Part shown: positions 7,843 through 14,768 of the stretch, in pieces
Layout: the number at the start of each line of letters is the position of its first letter
Numbering within the stretch: position 1 is the stretch's first letter
IMG/VR virus record: IMGVR_UViG_3300030060_006245
Location: 1-23,519 of that record
DNA: 23,519 nucleotides
Strand: one strand, 5' to 3'
From: a virus
Program-made: the position numbers and the translations under genes
Notes under the pieces: generated by a model
What the model saw: only the letters and a program-made list of their open reading frames with translations
Database searches by the model: none
Told to the model about the DNA's origin: nothing

Positions 7843-9488
7843 AAATGATACTCCCACATGAATGACCTGTCACCATATTCATCTGCCTTCTTCCATCTAT
7901 CACCCTTATCATCAACCTCTTCAAAATCTTCCAATCCATCAATCACAAAACCAAATGGTGCCATGTCTTGTTCAATAGCATTCTTCTGTTCTTCGTATAT
8001 ACGTTTTCTTACATCTTGATCTGTCATTTCCTTGAAATAATCTTGTGCTACTAACCATGAGAATATAACAAGACACATGGCAAGGTCATCATTACATCCC
8101 TCTTCTGCCTCGAATGATTGCTTTCTTTGTATGAATGTGGTGAGTTCACTTATAATATTATAATCACAGAAAGTAAGTTTATCCTCTTCAATCAATGTCT
8201 TCAGGTTTGAACACCCGACCTTTTTCGTAGTGGTGCTCATCTTGACACCTAATTGTGTTTTGACACCAGAAAATCCCGATCCCACTATCTGACCTGCTCT
8301 ACCACGCATTGCTACCATAAGTAAGTTCTCATACTCTAAGTCGTAGAATAGTATAGATGCTACTTGATCTCCTATGTCATTGACTTCACATAGAACATAT
8401 GCATTATTGTATGCCTTTGCCACATCTTCAATCACAGAGGGAAAAAGCATGGGTTTTATTTCATTATCCTTAAAGGTGGCAACCACTCTGTAAGGGAAGT
8501 GTGTGATATCAACCACGACAAATGCACTATAATCTTTAGACACGCCTCTTGCCACATCGACTGTGACAATATAATCCCTATCTTTGAATGGTTTCTCATA
8601 GACAGACAGTTTGCCATTCTGTTCTATAGGTTGCTCATATACGAGTGATTTGAGTTTTGATGCTGCAATCAACGTGTCTACAGAACCTAAAAACTCACAC
8701 TCAAACTCAATAGCAAACTGTTGCTTGCTTGTGTTCTTTATCGTCTGTTCTTTCCATTTGGCATTTCTACCTGGCACCTCAGACCAGTGCACCTCCGTTG
8801 CAACATACTCATTCTGTCCCCTTTCAGCATCATGCCACATGCGATAGAAGTGGTTCATACCATGTGGAGTGGATACTATTATAACCTTCGTAGATTTACC
8901 AGAAGATATAGTAGGATACACCGACGCAAAGAAATCATCTGCAAGATGGTTCTGCACGAATGCAAACTCATCAAGGAAGATGATATTGAATGACATACCT
9001 CGAACTGCTGATGCAGATGTAGACGCTGCAATTATTTTTGATCCGTTTTCGAGTTCCATAGAACCCTTATTCCACGCAACGATTCCTTGCTGCATCCACC
9101 TCGGCAAGTTTTCATACGCCAGTTGTAATCGTCCGAGGAGATCTCTAGCAGTCGCTGCTTTATTAGCGAGAATTCCGATGTTGACATTATCGTTAAAGAT
9201 TGCGTAATGGAGTAGGTATGATACCACAGTTGTAGACTTACCAGTCTGACGAGGCATCTTACAAATATTGAATCTATGTTTATGAAAATTTCTTAGAAGT
9301 TTCTTTTGAAACTTATACATGTTAAAGTGAACCAGTCCTTCATCTACGTTTACTATTCGTATGTGTTTTTCAGTAAAGTATACTGGATCTGATTTGCATT
9401 TCAAATACTCTTGAATATCATCTTCTGTAAATTGAAGTTGAGTATTTGCTTTTTTTAGATTCGGATTACCAAGATAAATGTCACTCAT
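7839..9488 (-). CDS. 17: gp17 terminase large subunit
   Basis: 549 residues (T4: 610). It is the DNA-packaging motor ATPase and headful nuclease. The ATPase domain has Walker A at 78-86 (MPRQTGKST, Lys84), Walker B with the catalytic acid in IIFLDEFAF (Asp173, Glu174) and a coupling-type segment VIIVSTPHG at 202-210. The nuclease domain shows the expected acidic triad: Asp311 in VTVDVARG, Glu368 in LCEVNDIGDQ and Asp467/468 in GCNDDLA. Start ATG 9488 lies right after the upstream stop without a strong ribosome site. Its stop overlaps the SPASM-like gene. It works with gp16 and docks on the gp20 portal. Confidence 0.97.
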   Translation of the reverse strand: MSDIYLGNPNLKKANTQLQFTEDDIQEYLKCKSDPVYFTEKHIRIVNVDEGLVHFNMYKFQKKLLRNFHKHRFNICKMPRQTGKSTTVVSYLLHYAIFNDNVNIGILANKAATARDLLGRLQLAYENLPRWMQQGIVAWNKGSMELENGSKIIAASTSASAVRGMSFNIIFLDEFAFVQNHLADDFFASVYPTISSGKSTKVIIVSTPHGMNHFYRMWHDAERGQNEYVATEVHWSEVPGRNAKWKEQTIKNTSKQQFAIEFECEFLGSVDTLIAASKLKSLVYEQPIEQNGKLSVYEKPFKDRDYIVTVDVARGVSKDYSAFVVVDITHFPYRVVATFKDNEIKPMLFPSVIEDVAKAYNNAYVLCEVNDIGDQVASILFYDLEYENLLMVAMRGRAGQIVGSGFSGVKTQLGVKMSTTTKKVGCSNLKTLIEEDKLTFCDYNIISELTTFIQRKQSFEAEEGCNDDLAMCLVIFSWLVAQDYFKEMTDQDVRKRIYEEQKNAIEQDMAPFGFVIDGLEDFEEVDDKGDRWKKADEYGDRSFMWEYHL

Positions 9489-9492
9489 AGAA

Positions 9493-10251
9493 TCATAAGT
9501 TATTCAAAAAATCTCTAAACGTTATACTTTCTTTCTTGAAACTTGTTTTACCAAATCCTCCTGTGAGTGCACCTGTTGCATCAGCAACTTTTTCACCTGT
9601 TTTTTTTACAACTTTCCTTGATTTGCCAAGATAATCTGGTTTCTTTTTATTGTTTGTGTTTGCTATATCATCTAGTTTCTTATCTATATTTTTATTTCGT
9701 TCTTTATTTGTAGTGGTGTTTTTGTTATTTTGAGAATTATTATTTGTGGTGTTGTTATTGTTATTTTGAGAAGTATTATTTGTGGTGGTGGTTTTTTTCT
9801 TAGAAGTATTATTAGAAGTATTTGTAGTGGTATTTTTTTTCGGATCAACAGTTTTTTTACCACTGTTTGCCATCTTATTAGAAGGTAAACCTCGTTTATT
9901 TTTTATAAGATCTTTGTTCCTATCGTATGCTGCTGCCATTCTGTCTTTGAGTGACAGTTCTTTTGTTGCAGTTTTGCTTCCTTTTGCCATTCCTTTTGTT
10001 ACTTTAGTGGATGTTTTTGCTGCTGCAGAACCTGCTTTTGTACCTGCTTTTACACCTGCTTTTGCTGCTGCAGTGCCTGCTTTTGCTGCTGAAGAACCTG
10101 CTTTTCCTACCACAGCAGCTCCTTTTGCAAGAGCTTTGCCAGCAATTGCTGCTCCTTTACCTAGTGCAGCGAGAGTTCCAGTGATAATCGCTTCATCTAC
10201 TTTTTTATTTTTCTGTACCTTTTTAATGGCACGTGATATTGGTTTGTCCAT
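9493..10251 (-). CDS. Histone-H1-like basic low-complexity protein, possible packaged DNA-binding protein
   Basis: 252 residues, very basic, with no recognisable enzyme domain. Three zones are visible. Residues about 28-95 are a Lys/Ala/Gly repeat region (KGAA, KAGT, AAKAG) like the tails of histone H1 and bacterial H1-like proteins. Residues 134-203 consist almost only of Asn, Thr, Lys and Ser with long Asn runs. The C-terminus ends KESITFRDFLNNL, similar to the phage capsid-targeting core (aromatic-x-x-Phe-Leu/Ile). It lies between gp16 and gp17, 3 bases from the former and 4 from the latter, so it is co-expressed with the packaging machine. A role in condensing or carrying DNA is inferred from composition alone. 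A tail or head linker protein would be an alternative. Confidence 0.75.
   Translation of the reverse strand: MDKPISRAIKKVQKNKKVDEAIITGTLAALGKGAAIAGKALAKGAAVVGKAGSSAAKAGTAAAKAGVKAGTKAGSAAAKTSTKVTKGMAKGSKTATKELSLKDRMAAAYDRNKDLIKNKRGLPSNKMANSGKKTVDPKKNTTTNTSNNTSKKKTTTTNNTSQNNNNNTTNNNSQNNKNTTTNKERNKNIDKKLDDIANTNNKKKPDYLGKSRKVVKKTGEKVADATGALTGGFGKTSFKKESITFRDFLNNL
9725..9796. repeat. Two tandem 36-bp units within the basic-protein gene
   Basis: Two imperfect copies, 9725-9760 and 9761-9796, both beginning TTATTTTGAGAA on the plus strand and sharing TATTATTTGTGGTG. The 12-codon period keeps the frame and encodes the Asn/Thr/Ser/Gln-rich zone, suggesting expansion by slippage. Related shorter copies of AGAAGTATT follow to about 9830. 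Confidence 0.7.
10031..10105. repeat. Five copies of the 9-mer CCTGCTTTT in the Lys/Ala/Gly zone
   Basis: CCTGCTTTT (plus strand) occurs at 10031, 10043, 10055, 10076 and 10097. Spacings are 12, 12, 21 and 21 bases, all multiples of three. Each copy encodes Lys-Ala-Gly on the minus strand and marks the H1-like repeat of the basic protein. Confidence 0.8.
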
Positions 10252-10254
10252 GTT

Positions 10255-10659
10255 TTATTTAGATTGGTTTGACATGTCCTTTAGCATTTTTTGAAGATCA
10301 GATGTGCTACCTACAAACATCGCATTGTTTGTTACTGATTTAGGTCCTTTATCTTCATCAAGTTCCTTCATCTTTCTTTGTAAGTCGACTAACTTATCCG
10401 TAGTATCAGCGACATGTTTTATCAATTGACCTGCAACTTCATATGCCCTTGGGTGTTGTGAATCTTGACATACATCAAGAATTCCATTCACTGCCTCCTG
10501 TCCTTTTTCAACTAGGTCATATAATTGTGCACGACTGTACTCATAATCCTTTGTGGGATCATCTTGTTCACTAGATCTTTTTGCTATTCTCTTTTTTTCA
10601 CGAACGATTTCAGACTTCACGTCTAGTGCTTTATCAATAGCATCATAAGAGTTTGACAT
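10255..10659 (-). CDS. 16: gp16 terminase small subunit
   Basis: 134 residues (T4 gp16: 164). It is the recognition subunit of the packaging terminase, a helical ring that regulates the gp17 ATPase and nuclease. The sequence is almost wholly alpha-helical with coiled-coil character (YSRAQLYDLVEKGQEAVNGIL, then AGQLIKHVADTTDKLVDLQRKMKEL), as in T4-type small terminases. It ends with a Met/Lys/Gln-rich segment. Start ATG 10659 has a weak GGAAAA site. It lies upstream of the basic protein and gp17, preserving the T4 order 15-16-17 although two unknown ORFs intervene towards gp15. The call rests on family look and synteny. Confidence 0.88.
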   Translation of the reverse strand: MSNSYDAIDKALDVKSEIVREKKRIAKRSSEQDDPTKDYEYSRAQLYDLVEKGQEAVNGILDVCQDSQHPRAYEVAGQLIKHVADTTDKLVDLQRKMKELDEDKGPKSVTNNAMFVGSTSDLQKMLKDMSNQSK

Positions 10660-10687
10660 GTTTTTTCCAAATAATTACAGAGCAAAT

Positions 10688-10704
10688 ATTCGGAGGATTC
10701 GGAG
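10688..10704. repeat. Direct repeat of ATTCGGAG in the gp16 leader region
   Basis: ATTCGGAG at 10688-10695 is repeated at 10697-10704 (period 9) in the 51-base gap before gp16, just downstream of the candidate late box on the minus strand. No hairpin is evident. It could be a protein or RNA-level control site; function unknown. Confidence 0.45.
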
Positions 10705-10710
10705 TATTGT

Positions 10711-10905
10711 TTATCTATATTTATTATATGCTGCTCTCATTTCAGCAACAGCAACTCTTGGATCTGCATTGTGACCAGATTCTAGGAAGATAATTGAATT
10801 ACGTTCTATCCCATCATCAAGTTCTATTGTTTGATTTTTCTTGATGTTCCAATACCATACATTATCAGATTCTGCCCTGAATATTCTAAAAACAAATTTC
10901 TTCAC
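10711..10905 (-). CDS. Small unknown protein upstream of gp16
   Basis: 64 residues, starting at GTG 10905, since no other start codon gives a sizeable product. The GTG lies within the end of the preceding ORF (20-base overlap), indicating coupled translation. The sequence (VFRIFRAESDNVWYWNIKK, then ELDDGIERNSIIFLESGH) suggests a small alpha/beta protein with no membrane segment or Cys motif. I do not recognise it. It and its upstream partner occupy the gap between gp15 and gp16, where T4 has no gene. Confidence 0.65.
   Translation of the reverse strand: MKKFVFRIFRAESDNVWYWNIKKNQTIELDDGIERNSIIFLESGHNADPRVAVAEMRAAYNKYR
10718..10724 (-). promoter_or_regulatory. Candidate late promoter ATAAATA for gp16-gp17
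   Basis: Minus-strand AATAAATA, seven of eight positions of the T4 late box, lies at the end of the 64-residue ORF and 58 bases before the gp16 ATG. Weaker evidence than the exact boxes, because the sequence also encodes the C-terminal residues of that ORF. Confidence 0.4.
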
Positions 10906-11272
10906 TTAGTTTGTCAAATGCTTCATCGAGGGTATTTAGTTTGTGATGACTTATAATTTTAGATGTACATTCATTTCTCTCTCTCGTATAACACACCCAC
11001 TCATCATCGTAGTGTATACGACCTACCTTACAATTCTGAAAGTAAATGCTTTTCCTTGCTTTTCCACAATGAGAGAGATTTATTGCACACTCTTCCATTA
11101 GATCAAAAGCATCATCTATGGTTTGACACTTAGTGTTAATACCATAGTCATAACTTCTCACATCATCATTCCATTTTATTTTTCTTGTATGAATCTCTAT
11201 TTTTTTACCTTCAGTATTTTTTATACGTATAATAAAATTAGATTTTTCTCTACCATCCAATCTATACGTCAT
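10886..11272 (-). CDS. Unknown protein between gp15 and gp16
   Basis: 128 residues from ATG 11272, which overlaps the gp15 end by 11 bases; an in-frame GTG three bases earlier is possible, and AAGG lies close by. It looks like two related halves, each with a basic segment followed by a helix led by a similar phrase: QTIDDAFDLMEECA near residue 50 and NTLDEAFDKLSEEI at the C-terminus. Five Cys residues (about 48, 61, 69, 80 and 93) are scattered, plus two near 100 and 127, without a classical zinc pattern. It could be a small internally duplicated binding protein; function unknown. Confidence 0.65.
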   Translation of the reverse strand: MTYRLDGREKSNFIIRIKNTEGKKIEIHTRKIKWNDDVRSYDYGINTKCQTIDDAFDLMEECAINLSHCGKARKSIYFQNCKVGRIHYDDEWVCYTRERNECTSKIISHHKLNTLDEAFDKLSEEICF

Positions 11273-12305
11273 CACCTTGTACCGTGCTATACTCTAATCC
11301 ATCAGCATCAAAGAATGATCTAGTTTCTGTGAAACCAAATTCATCACCCACCTCAATCAGGTCTCTATCTACCGCATCAATCTTGCTTATAGTAGCACCA
11401 ACATAATGTTCTGCTATCTTAGAACCAAATTGTGCTCTTGAGACAAGAAGATTAGTTCCGTTGATTTCTCTTATTCTCATCACCTCAGAATCTATTTGAA
11501 TATATGTATTTGTAGAGAATGAGGCAGCAGATGATACTGAGACAAGAGTTTGTTTTTCATTAATCTCTACTGTAATAGTAGTAGCAGTATCATCATTGTA
11601 ATCTTTGACTGCCTGTGGTACAACAGTATATCTTTGTGCCCTAGGTGCTCTGATAGCAGTAGAGTAATCGACTTGAACTTTTTTGATAATACCTGACTCG
11701 TCTGTAGGAACTTCAGAATAGAAATATGTTTTTGCGATGAAATCAAGGTCATACTGTATAAACCTTCTTGTTGAAAAATCACCCTCATACTCATCTGAAA
11801 ATGCTACGTTTGCAAGAGTAAAGGGAATATCTCTTTTCTCTTCAACTCCCTCTAGCATATTAACTGTAACGCTAAAAGATGGTTGAAAATGTGGTAATAT
11901 TTGTTCAAGTATTTGAAGTGAATCATCTTGCAATTTTGCAGCAAAACTCAATCTAAAACCTATTTCGTAGGGGACTGGTAAAAATATTTTTTTATGTTTT
12001 AATTTTGTTGAACCTTTACTTGTAAACTTAGTGATCGGTGATGCCTTACGAGAAGGATCGTATGAGTATGAAGTCAATTCAAATGATATTCTAGGTAATG
12101 TAATAGCGACATTATCATCAAAATTAGTTTGTTGCTCGATCCTTGCAAGAAACCTTTGCATAGGTCCGTATGCAATGGGCACTTTTATTTGACTAATAGT
12201 TTTCCCATCACTGCCAAATTTCTTAATTTTTATGTCGTTGAACAATGTGCCGAAAGCGATTACAGTCTTTCTGATTGTTTCATTGTAAAAATAACTTCCT
12301 AACAT
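11262..12305 (-). CDS. 15: gp15 tail sheath stabiliser / tail terminator, with C-terminal extension
   Basis: 347 residues (T4 gp15: 272). It caps the top of the tail tube and sheath as a hexamer and joins the tail to the gp13/gp14 neck. The first 215 residues carry the family pattern: GSYFYNETIRKTVIAFGTLF, VPIAYGPMQRFLAR, LPRISFELTSYSYDPSRK, VPYEIGFRLSFAAK and the late RFIQYDLDFIAKTYFY. The extra C-terminal part holds a compact module (about 258-306: YIQIDSEVMRIREINGTNLLVSRAQ) resembling one in the large structural protein at the right edge. Start ATG 12305 overlaps the gp14 stop as TAATG. Confidence 0.93.
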   Translation of the reverse strand: MLGSYFYNETIRKTVIAFGTLFNDIKIKKFGSDGKTISQIKVPIAYGPMQRFLARIEQQTNFDDNVAITLPRISFELTSYSYDPSRKASPITKFTSKGSTKLKHKKIFLPVPYEIGFRLSFAAKLQDDSLQILEQILPHFQPSFSVTVNMLEGVEEKRDIPFTLANVAFSDEYEGDFSTRRFIQYDLDFIAKTYFYSEVPTDESGIIKKVQVDYSTAIRAPRAQRYTVVPQAVKDYNDDTATTITVEINEKQTLVSVSSAASFSTNTYIQIDSEVMRIREINGTNLLVSRAQFGSKIAEHYVGATISKIDAVDRDLIEVGDEFGFTETRSFFDADGLEYSTVQGDDV

Positions 12306-13717
12306 TATACCTCACCAAATGGGTTTCTTTCTGTAAAGTCTACGATACTACTTTGTGTAAGAGTTTGAATTGAATCACCCGTATTGAAAGTATCATCGTC
12401 ATTGTAATTAATACTATCTAGGGTGTAGACAGCAGTTCCAAATCCAACATTAGTTATCTGTTCACCAACTGCAAAGTCTCCTGATAGATCTTTTGCAAGT
12501 AAAGTATTTGTGCTTGTATCCCATTTTGTAACGAATGCTGTAGTAAGAGTTGATTCTCCAGTAATAATCTCACCATAAACAAAAGTACCACTTCCAATTG
12601 TTGACGAGGCACCTACAGTTATTACGGGTGCAACAGTATATCCAAAACCTGCATTTGTAACAATAATGCTATCAATTTGATTCGTTGTAGAATTGATAGT
12701 TGCAGTTGCAATACCTGTTGTGCCACCAGTAGGTGCTGTAGAAAATGCCACTATTGGAGGAGTTGTGTATCCTTTTCCTAAGAAATTGATTGTAATAGGA
12801 CCTATCACACCTGAGGTTCCTAAACCTGCTAGAGCAGATGCACCTGTTCCCTTTCCATCCTCAGTAATAAATTGTATGGTTGGTACAAAGGTATACCCTG
12901 CACCAGGATTTGTTATTTGTATACTATCCACTCGTAAAGATTGGAAGTTACGTGTGCCAGTTGTTGATGTTATTGCAACAGCAGTAGCTTGCACTCCTCC
13001 CACAGGTGGTTCTATAAGCACGGTGGGTGCGTTTGTGAAACCTGTGCCTCCATTCAATACATCAATTTTATGAATACCACCATTCACAAGAGATGCAGAG
13101 GCAGTTGCTCTTGCACCTGCGTCACCTAGTATCATTGTTACATTGTAACCCTCATCATCAAAGTCATCATCTATCTCAGATACACCAGTGTCAAATGTCT
13201 CCTCACCCAACTCGAATGGTTCACATGTCAATTCATATGTGTAGGTATCTTGTAGTTGATAAAAATTCTCTATATCGTTTACATACTTAATCTCAAATAT
13301 TATATCTCTAAGTGGGAAATACATTAGATCTCCCTCAAAAGGTCTCTTCTGATCCTGTGCTCTTCCTGTAGGTCCTACCTCTGCTGTAGGAAATTTGAAC
13401 ATAAGGGGAGCGATTGAGTTCTCGTACCTGTCCTGAGATATGATTATCTTCATCTCTGCTGTAGATCTTACACCAAACTTTGTAAGTAAATTATACCCAG
13501 AATCAAATCCTTCAAAAGATGATATGTATCCCTCTATTGGAAACGACCTGTCAAATTTTGAACTTGTTATCTCTCTAAGAACATCCGCTTGTTTTATCAA
13601 TACACGAGGCATGTAGATAAACTCAATACCATGCATCCTGATCTGTTCATTGACCAGTTCTTGCACGAGAGTTTGCTCACCCTTGCTACCTTGTAAGAAG
13701 AACGGATTGAGTGCCAT
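12305..13717 (-). CDS. 14: gp14 neck protein with a repeat-domain insertion
   Basis: 470 residues, far longer than T4 gp14 (256). Residues 1-185 show the neck-protein core (MALNPFFLQGSKGEQTLVQE, IHGIEFIYMPRV-type segment, FGVRSTAEMKIIISQDRY, GDLMYFPLRDIIFEIKYV), and the end DFTERNPFGEV is the usual gp14 C-terminus. Between them, residues about 200-375 contain four copies of a Gly-rich unit centred on GGTGFTNAP, GAGYTFVP, GKGYTTPP and GFGYTVAP, spaced 42-49 residues, followed by a Thr/Gly-rich linker to about 455. gp14 and gp13 form the head-tail connector. The insertion probably forms beta repeats projecting from the neck; that is inference. Its ATG directly follows the preceding stop. Confidence 0.94.
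   Translation of the reverse strand: MALNPFFLQGSKGEQTLVQELVNEQIRMHGIEFIYMPRVLIKQADVLREITSSKFDRSFPIEGYISSFEGFDSGYNLLTKFGVRSTAEMKIIISQDRYENSIAPLMFKFPTAEVGPTGRAQDQKRPFEGDLMYFPLRDIIFEIKYVNDIENFYQLQDTYTYELTCEPFELGEETFDTGVSEIDDDFDDEGYNVTMILGDAGARATASASLVNGGIHKIDVLNGGTGFTNAPTVLIEPPVGGVQATAVAITSTTGTRNFQSLRVDSIQITNPGAGYTFVPTIQFITEDGKGTGASALAGLGTSGVIGPITINFLGKGYTTPPIVAFSTAPTGGTTGIATATINSTTNQIDSIIVTNAGFGYTVAPVITVGASSTIGSGTFVYGEIITGESTLTTAFVTKWDTSTNTLLAKDLSGDFAVGEQITNVGFGTAVYTLDSINYNDDDTFNTGDSIQTLTQSSIVDFTERNPFGEV
12593..13120. repeat. Four Gly-x-Gly-Tyr/Phe protein repeats inside gp14
   Basis: The encoded insertion holds four diverged units with the pattern hydrophobic-x-Asn-x-Gly-x-Gly-(Tyr/Phe)-Thr-x-x-Pro, then a Pro or Thr/Gly-rich turn and a Thr/Ala-rich strand. 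Centres are near residues 224, 273, 315 and 358. DNA identity between copies is low, so this is an old duplication rather than a recent slippage array. Confidence 0.75.
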
Positions 13718-13906
13718 TTATACTAATCCTTTTTGTTTCACAAAATTAGGTAATTTTTTTCTGTAAATTGTTGGGTCAAACTTTCCTGTATTTGGATTGA
13801 TAGAAGAATTTTTCATTGTGTCATAATCTTTTTGCAATCCTTTGGAAGGAAAATTTATTATGTCAGCTTCAGAAATATCTGAGATAAATTGTTGAAATGT
13901 TTTCAT
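13718..13906 (-). CDS. Small protein with T4-type capsid-targeting N-terminus (putative internal head protein)
   Basis: 62 residues between gp13 and gp14, coupled to both (TAATG with the gp13 stop; its own stop abuts the gp14 ATG). The N-terminus MKTFQQFISDISEA closely resembles the capsid-targeting sequence of T4 internal proteins, which starts MKTYQEFI, binds the scaffold and is removed by gp21 after a Leu/Ile-x-Glu tripeptide. Here Ile11-Ser12-Glu13 fits that cleavage rule, leaving a basic 49-residue mature peptide (KNSSINPNTGKFDPTIYRKK, KQKG). I infer a protein packaged in the head and possibly injected with DNA. Family resemblance comes from memory of T4 internal proteins, not from a search. 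Confidence 0.72.
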   Translation of the reverse strand: MKTFQQFISDISEADIINFPSKGLQKDYDTMKNSSINPNTGKFDPTIYRKKLPNFVKQKGLV

Positions 13907-14760
13907 TATCCTATAAGGTCTAGTGGTGGTAATTCGTACTCGTTTGCCATCTTAGATTCGAGTGCATCTAGTTCGGCAACGCCATCATCATATATCTGTC
14001 TGCCATTGAGTTCTACACCGCCTGGCAATTTCACACCTTGGAATTTTATGAGGTTCTGACCCCACTGTTTCTTCAACAATGCTGTGAAATATTTTTTGAG
14101 AAATGGATCACTATAAACTTTTGGATAGTCATTAGGATCTAATACTCTATAGCACTTGATAATTAGGAAATCATCTTCTTTCAAACTAGAGTAATCTGTA
14201 TCAAGATATAATCTGTTTTGTCTTCTATTGAATCTAATCTGTTTATCTGGATGTAATATAAAATCTAAATCGTTTAGATATCTTTTGACCATCGTGTACT
14301 GTAATAGTTCCATAGAACTAAAGTAGTATATTTCATTCAAGAACAACTGGTAGTTGATATTGAACATGTTTGTGCTAATTGATCTATTGTCAATCTTGAA
14401 CACTCTTTCTATACCTATGACTGCATCTGGTATCTGTATGTAATTTTGTGTTTCGACATATGAGAATGTAGTTGTACCTACACCTGTAATATTACCTGTG
14501 GCAGTTGTAGTTGTAATACCTGTAGATGTCTCAGCACCATCAGCGTTTGATGCTTGAATTGTATCAGTCAACTGATTGGTAATCTTATGTTTTAGATACA
14601 TTAATTCGACACCATCCATATGCCGATTCTGATATATCTCTATAGCATCATCTAGTAGATCCTCTATTTGCTCGTCAGCAACATTGATCTCTAATACAGG
14701 AGCACCAAGTTTTCTTTTACCGTACTCTGCTAATTCTTGTCTAGTTGAAGGTTTTGCCAT
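13906..14760 (-). CDS. 13: gp13 neck protein (head completion)
   Basis: 284 residues (T4 gp13: 309). With gp14 it closes the filled head below the portal and offers the docking site for tails. Family blocks visible: KPSTRQELAEYGKRKLGAP and DEQIEDLLDDAIEIYQNRH at the N-terminus, YFSSMELLQYTMVKRYLNDL in the middle, then YPKVYSDPFLKKYFTALLKK and KLPGGVELNGRQIYDDGVAE near the end. A Thr/Gly-rich stretch at about 70-100 (TGITTTTATGNITGVGTTT) looks like an insertion relative to T4. ATG 14760 follows the tail-fibre stop by six bases. Confidence 0.95.
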   Translation of the reverse strand: MAKPSTRQELAEYGKRKLGAPVLEINVADEQIEDLLDDAIEIYQNRHMDGVELMYLKHKITNQLTDTIQASNADGAETSTGITTTTATGNITGVGTTTFSYVETQNYIQIPDAVIGIERVFKIDNRSISTNMFNINYQLFLNEIYYFSSMELLQYTMVKRYLNDLDFILHPDKQIRFNRRQNRLYLDTDYSSLKEDDFLIIKCYRVLDPNDYPKVYSDPFLKKYFTALLKKQWGQNLIKFQGVKLPGGVELNGRQIYDDGVAELDALESKMANEYELPPLDLIG

Positions 14761-14768
14761 GTTGTTAT

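Noticed and set aside
9725-9830. Possible CRISPR-like or regulatory repeat array
   Set aside because: The units are imperfect, directly adjacent without spacers, in frame, and encode a low-complexity Asn/Thr tract.
10256-10262. CTAAATA before the H1-like gene
   Set aside because: It encodes the last codons and stop of gp16 and sits four bases before the ATG, too close for the usual spacing seen at the other boxes.
9782-10294. Long plus-strand ORF opposite the H1-like gene (170 codons)
   Set aside because: It mirrors the low-complexity Lys/Ala/Gly coding strand, giving a Phe/Ala/Val-rich product, and has no ribosome site or operon context.
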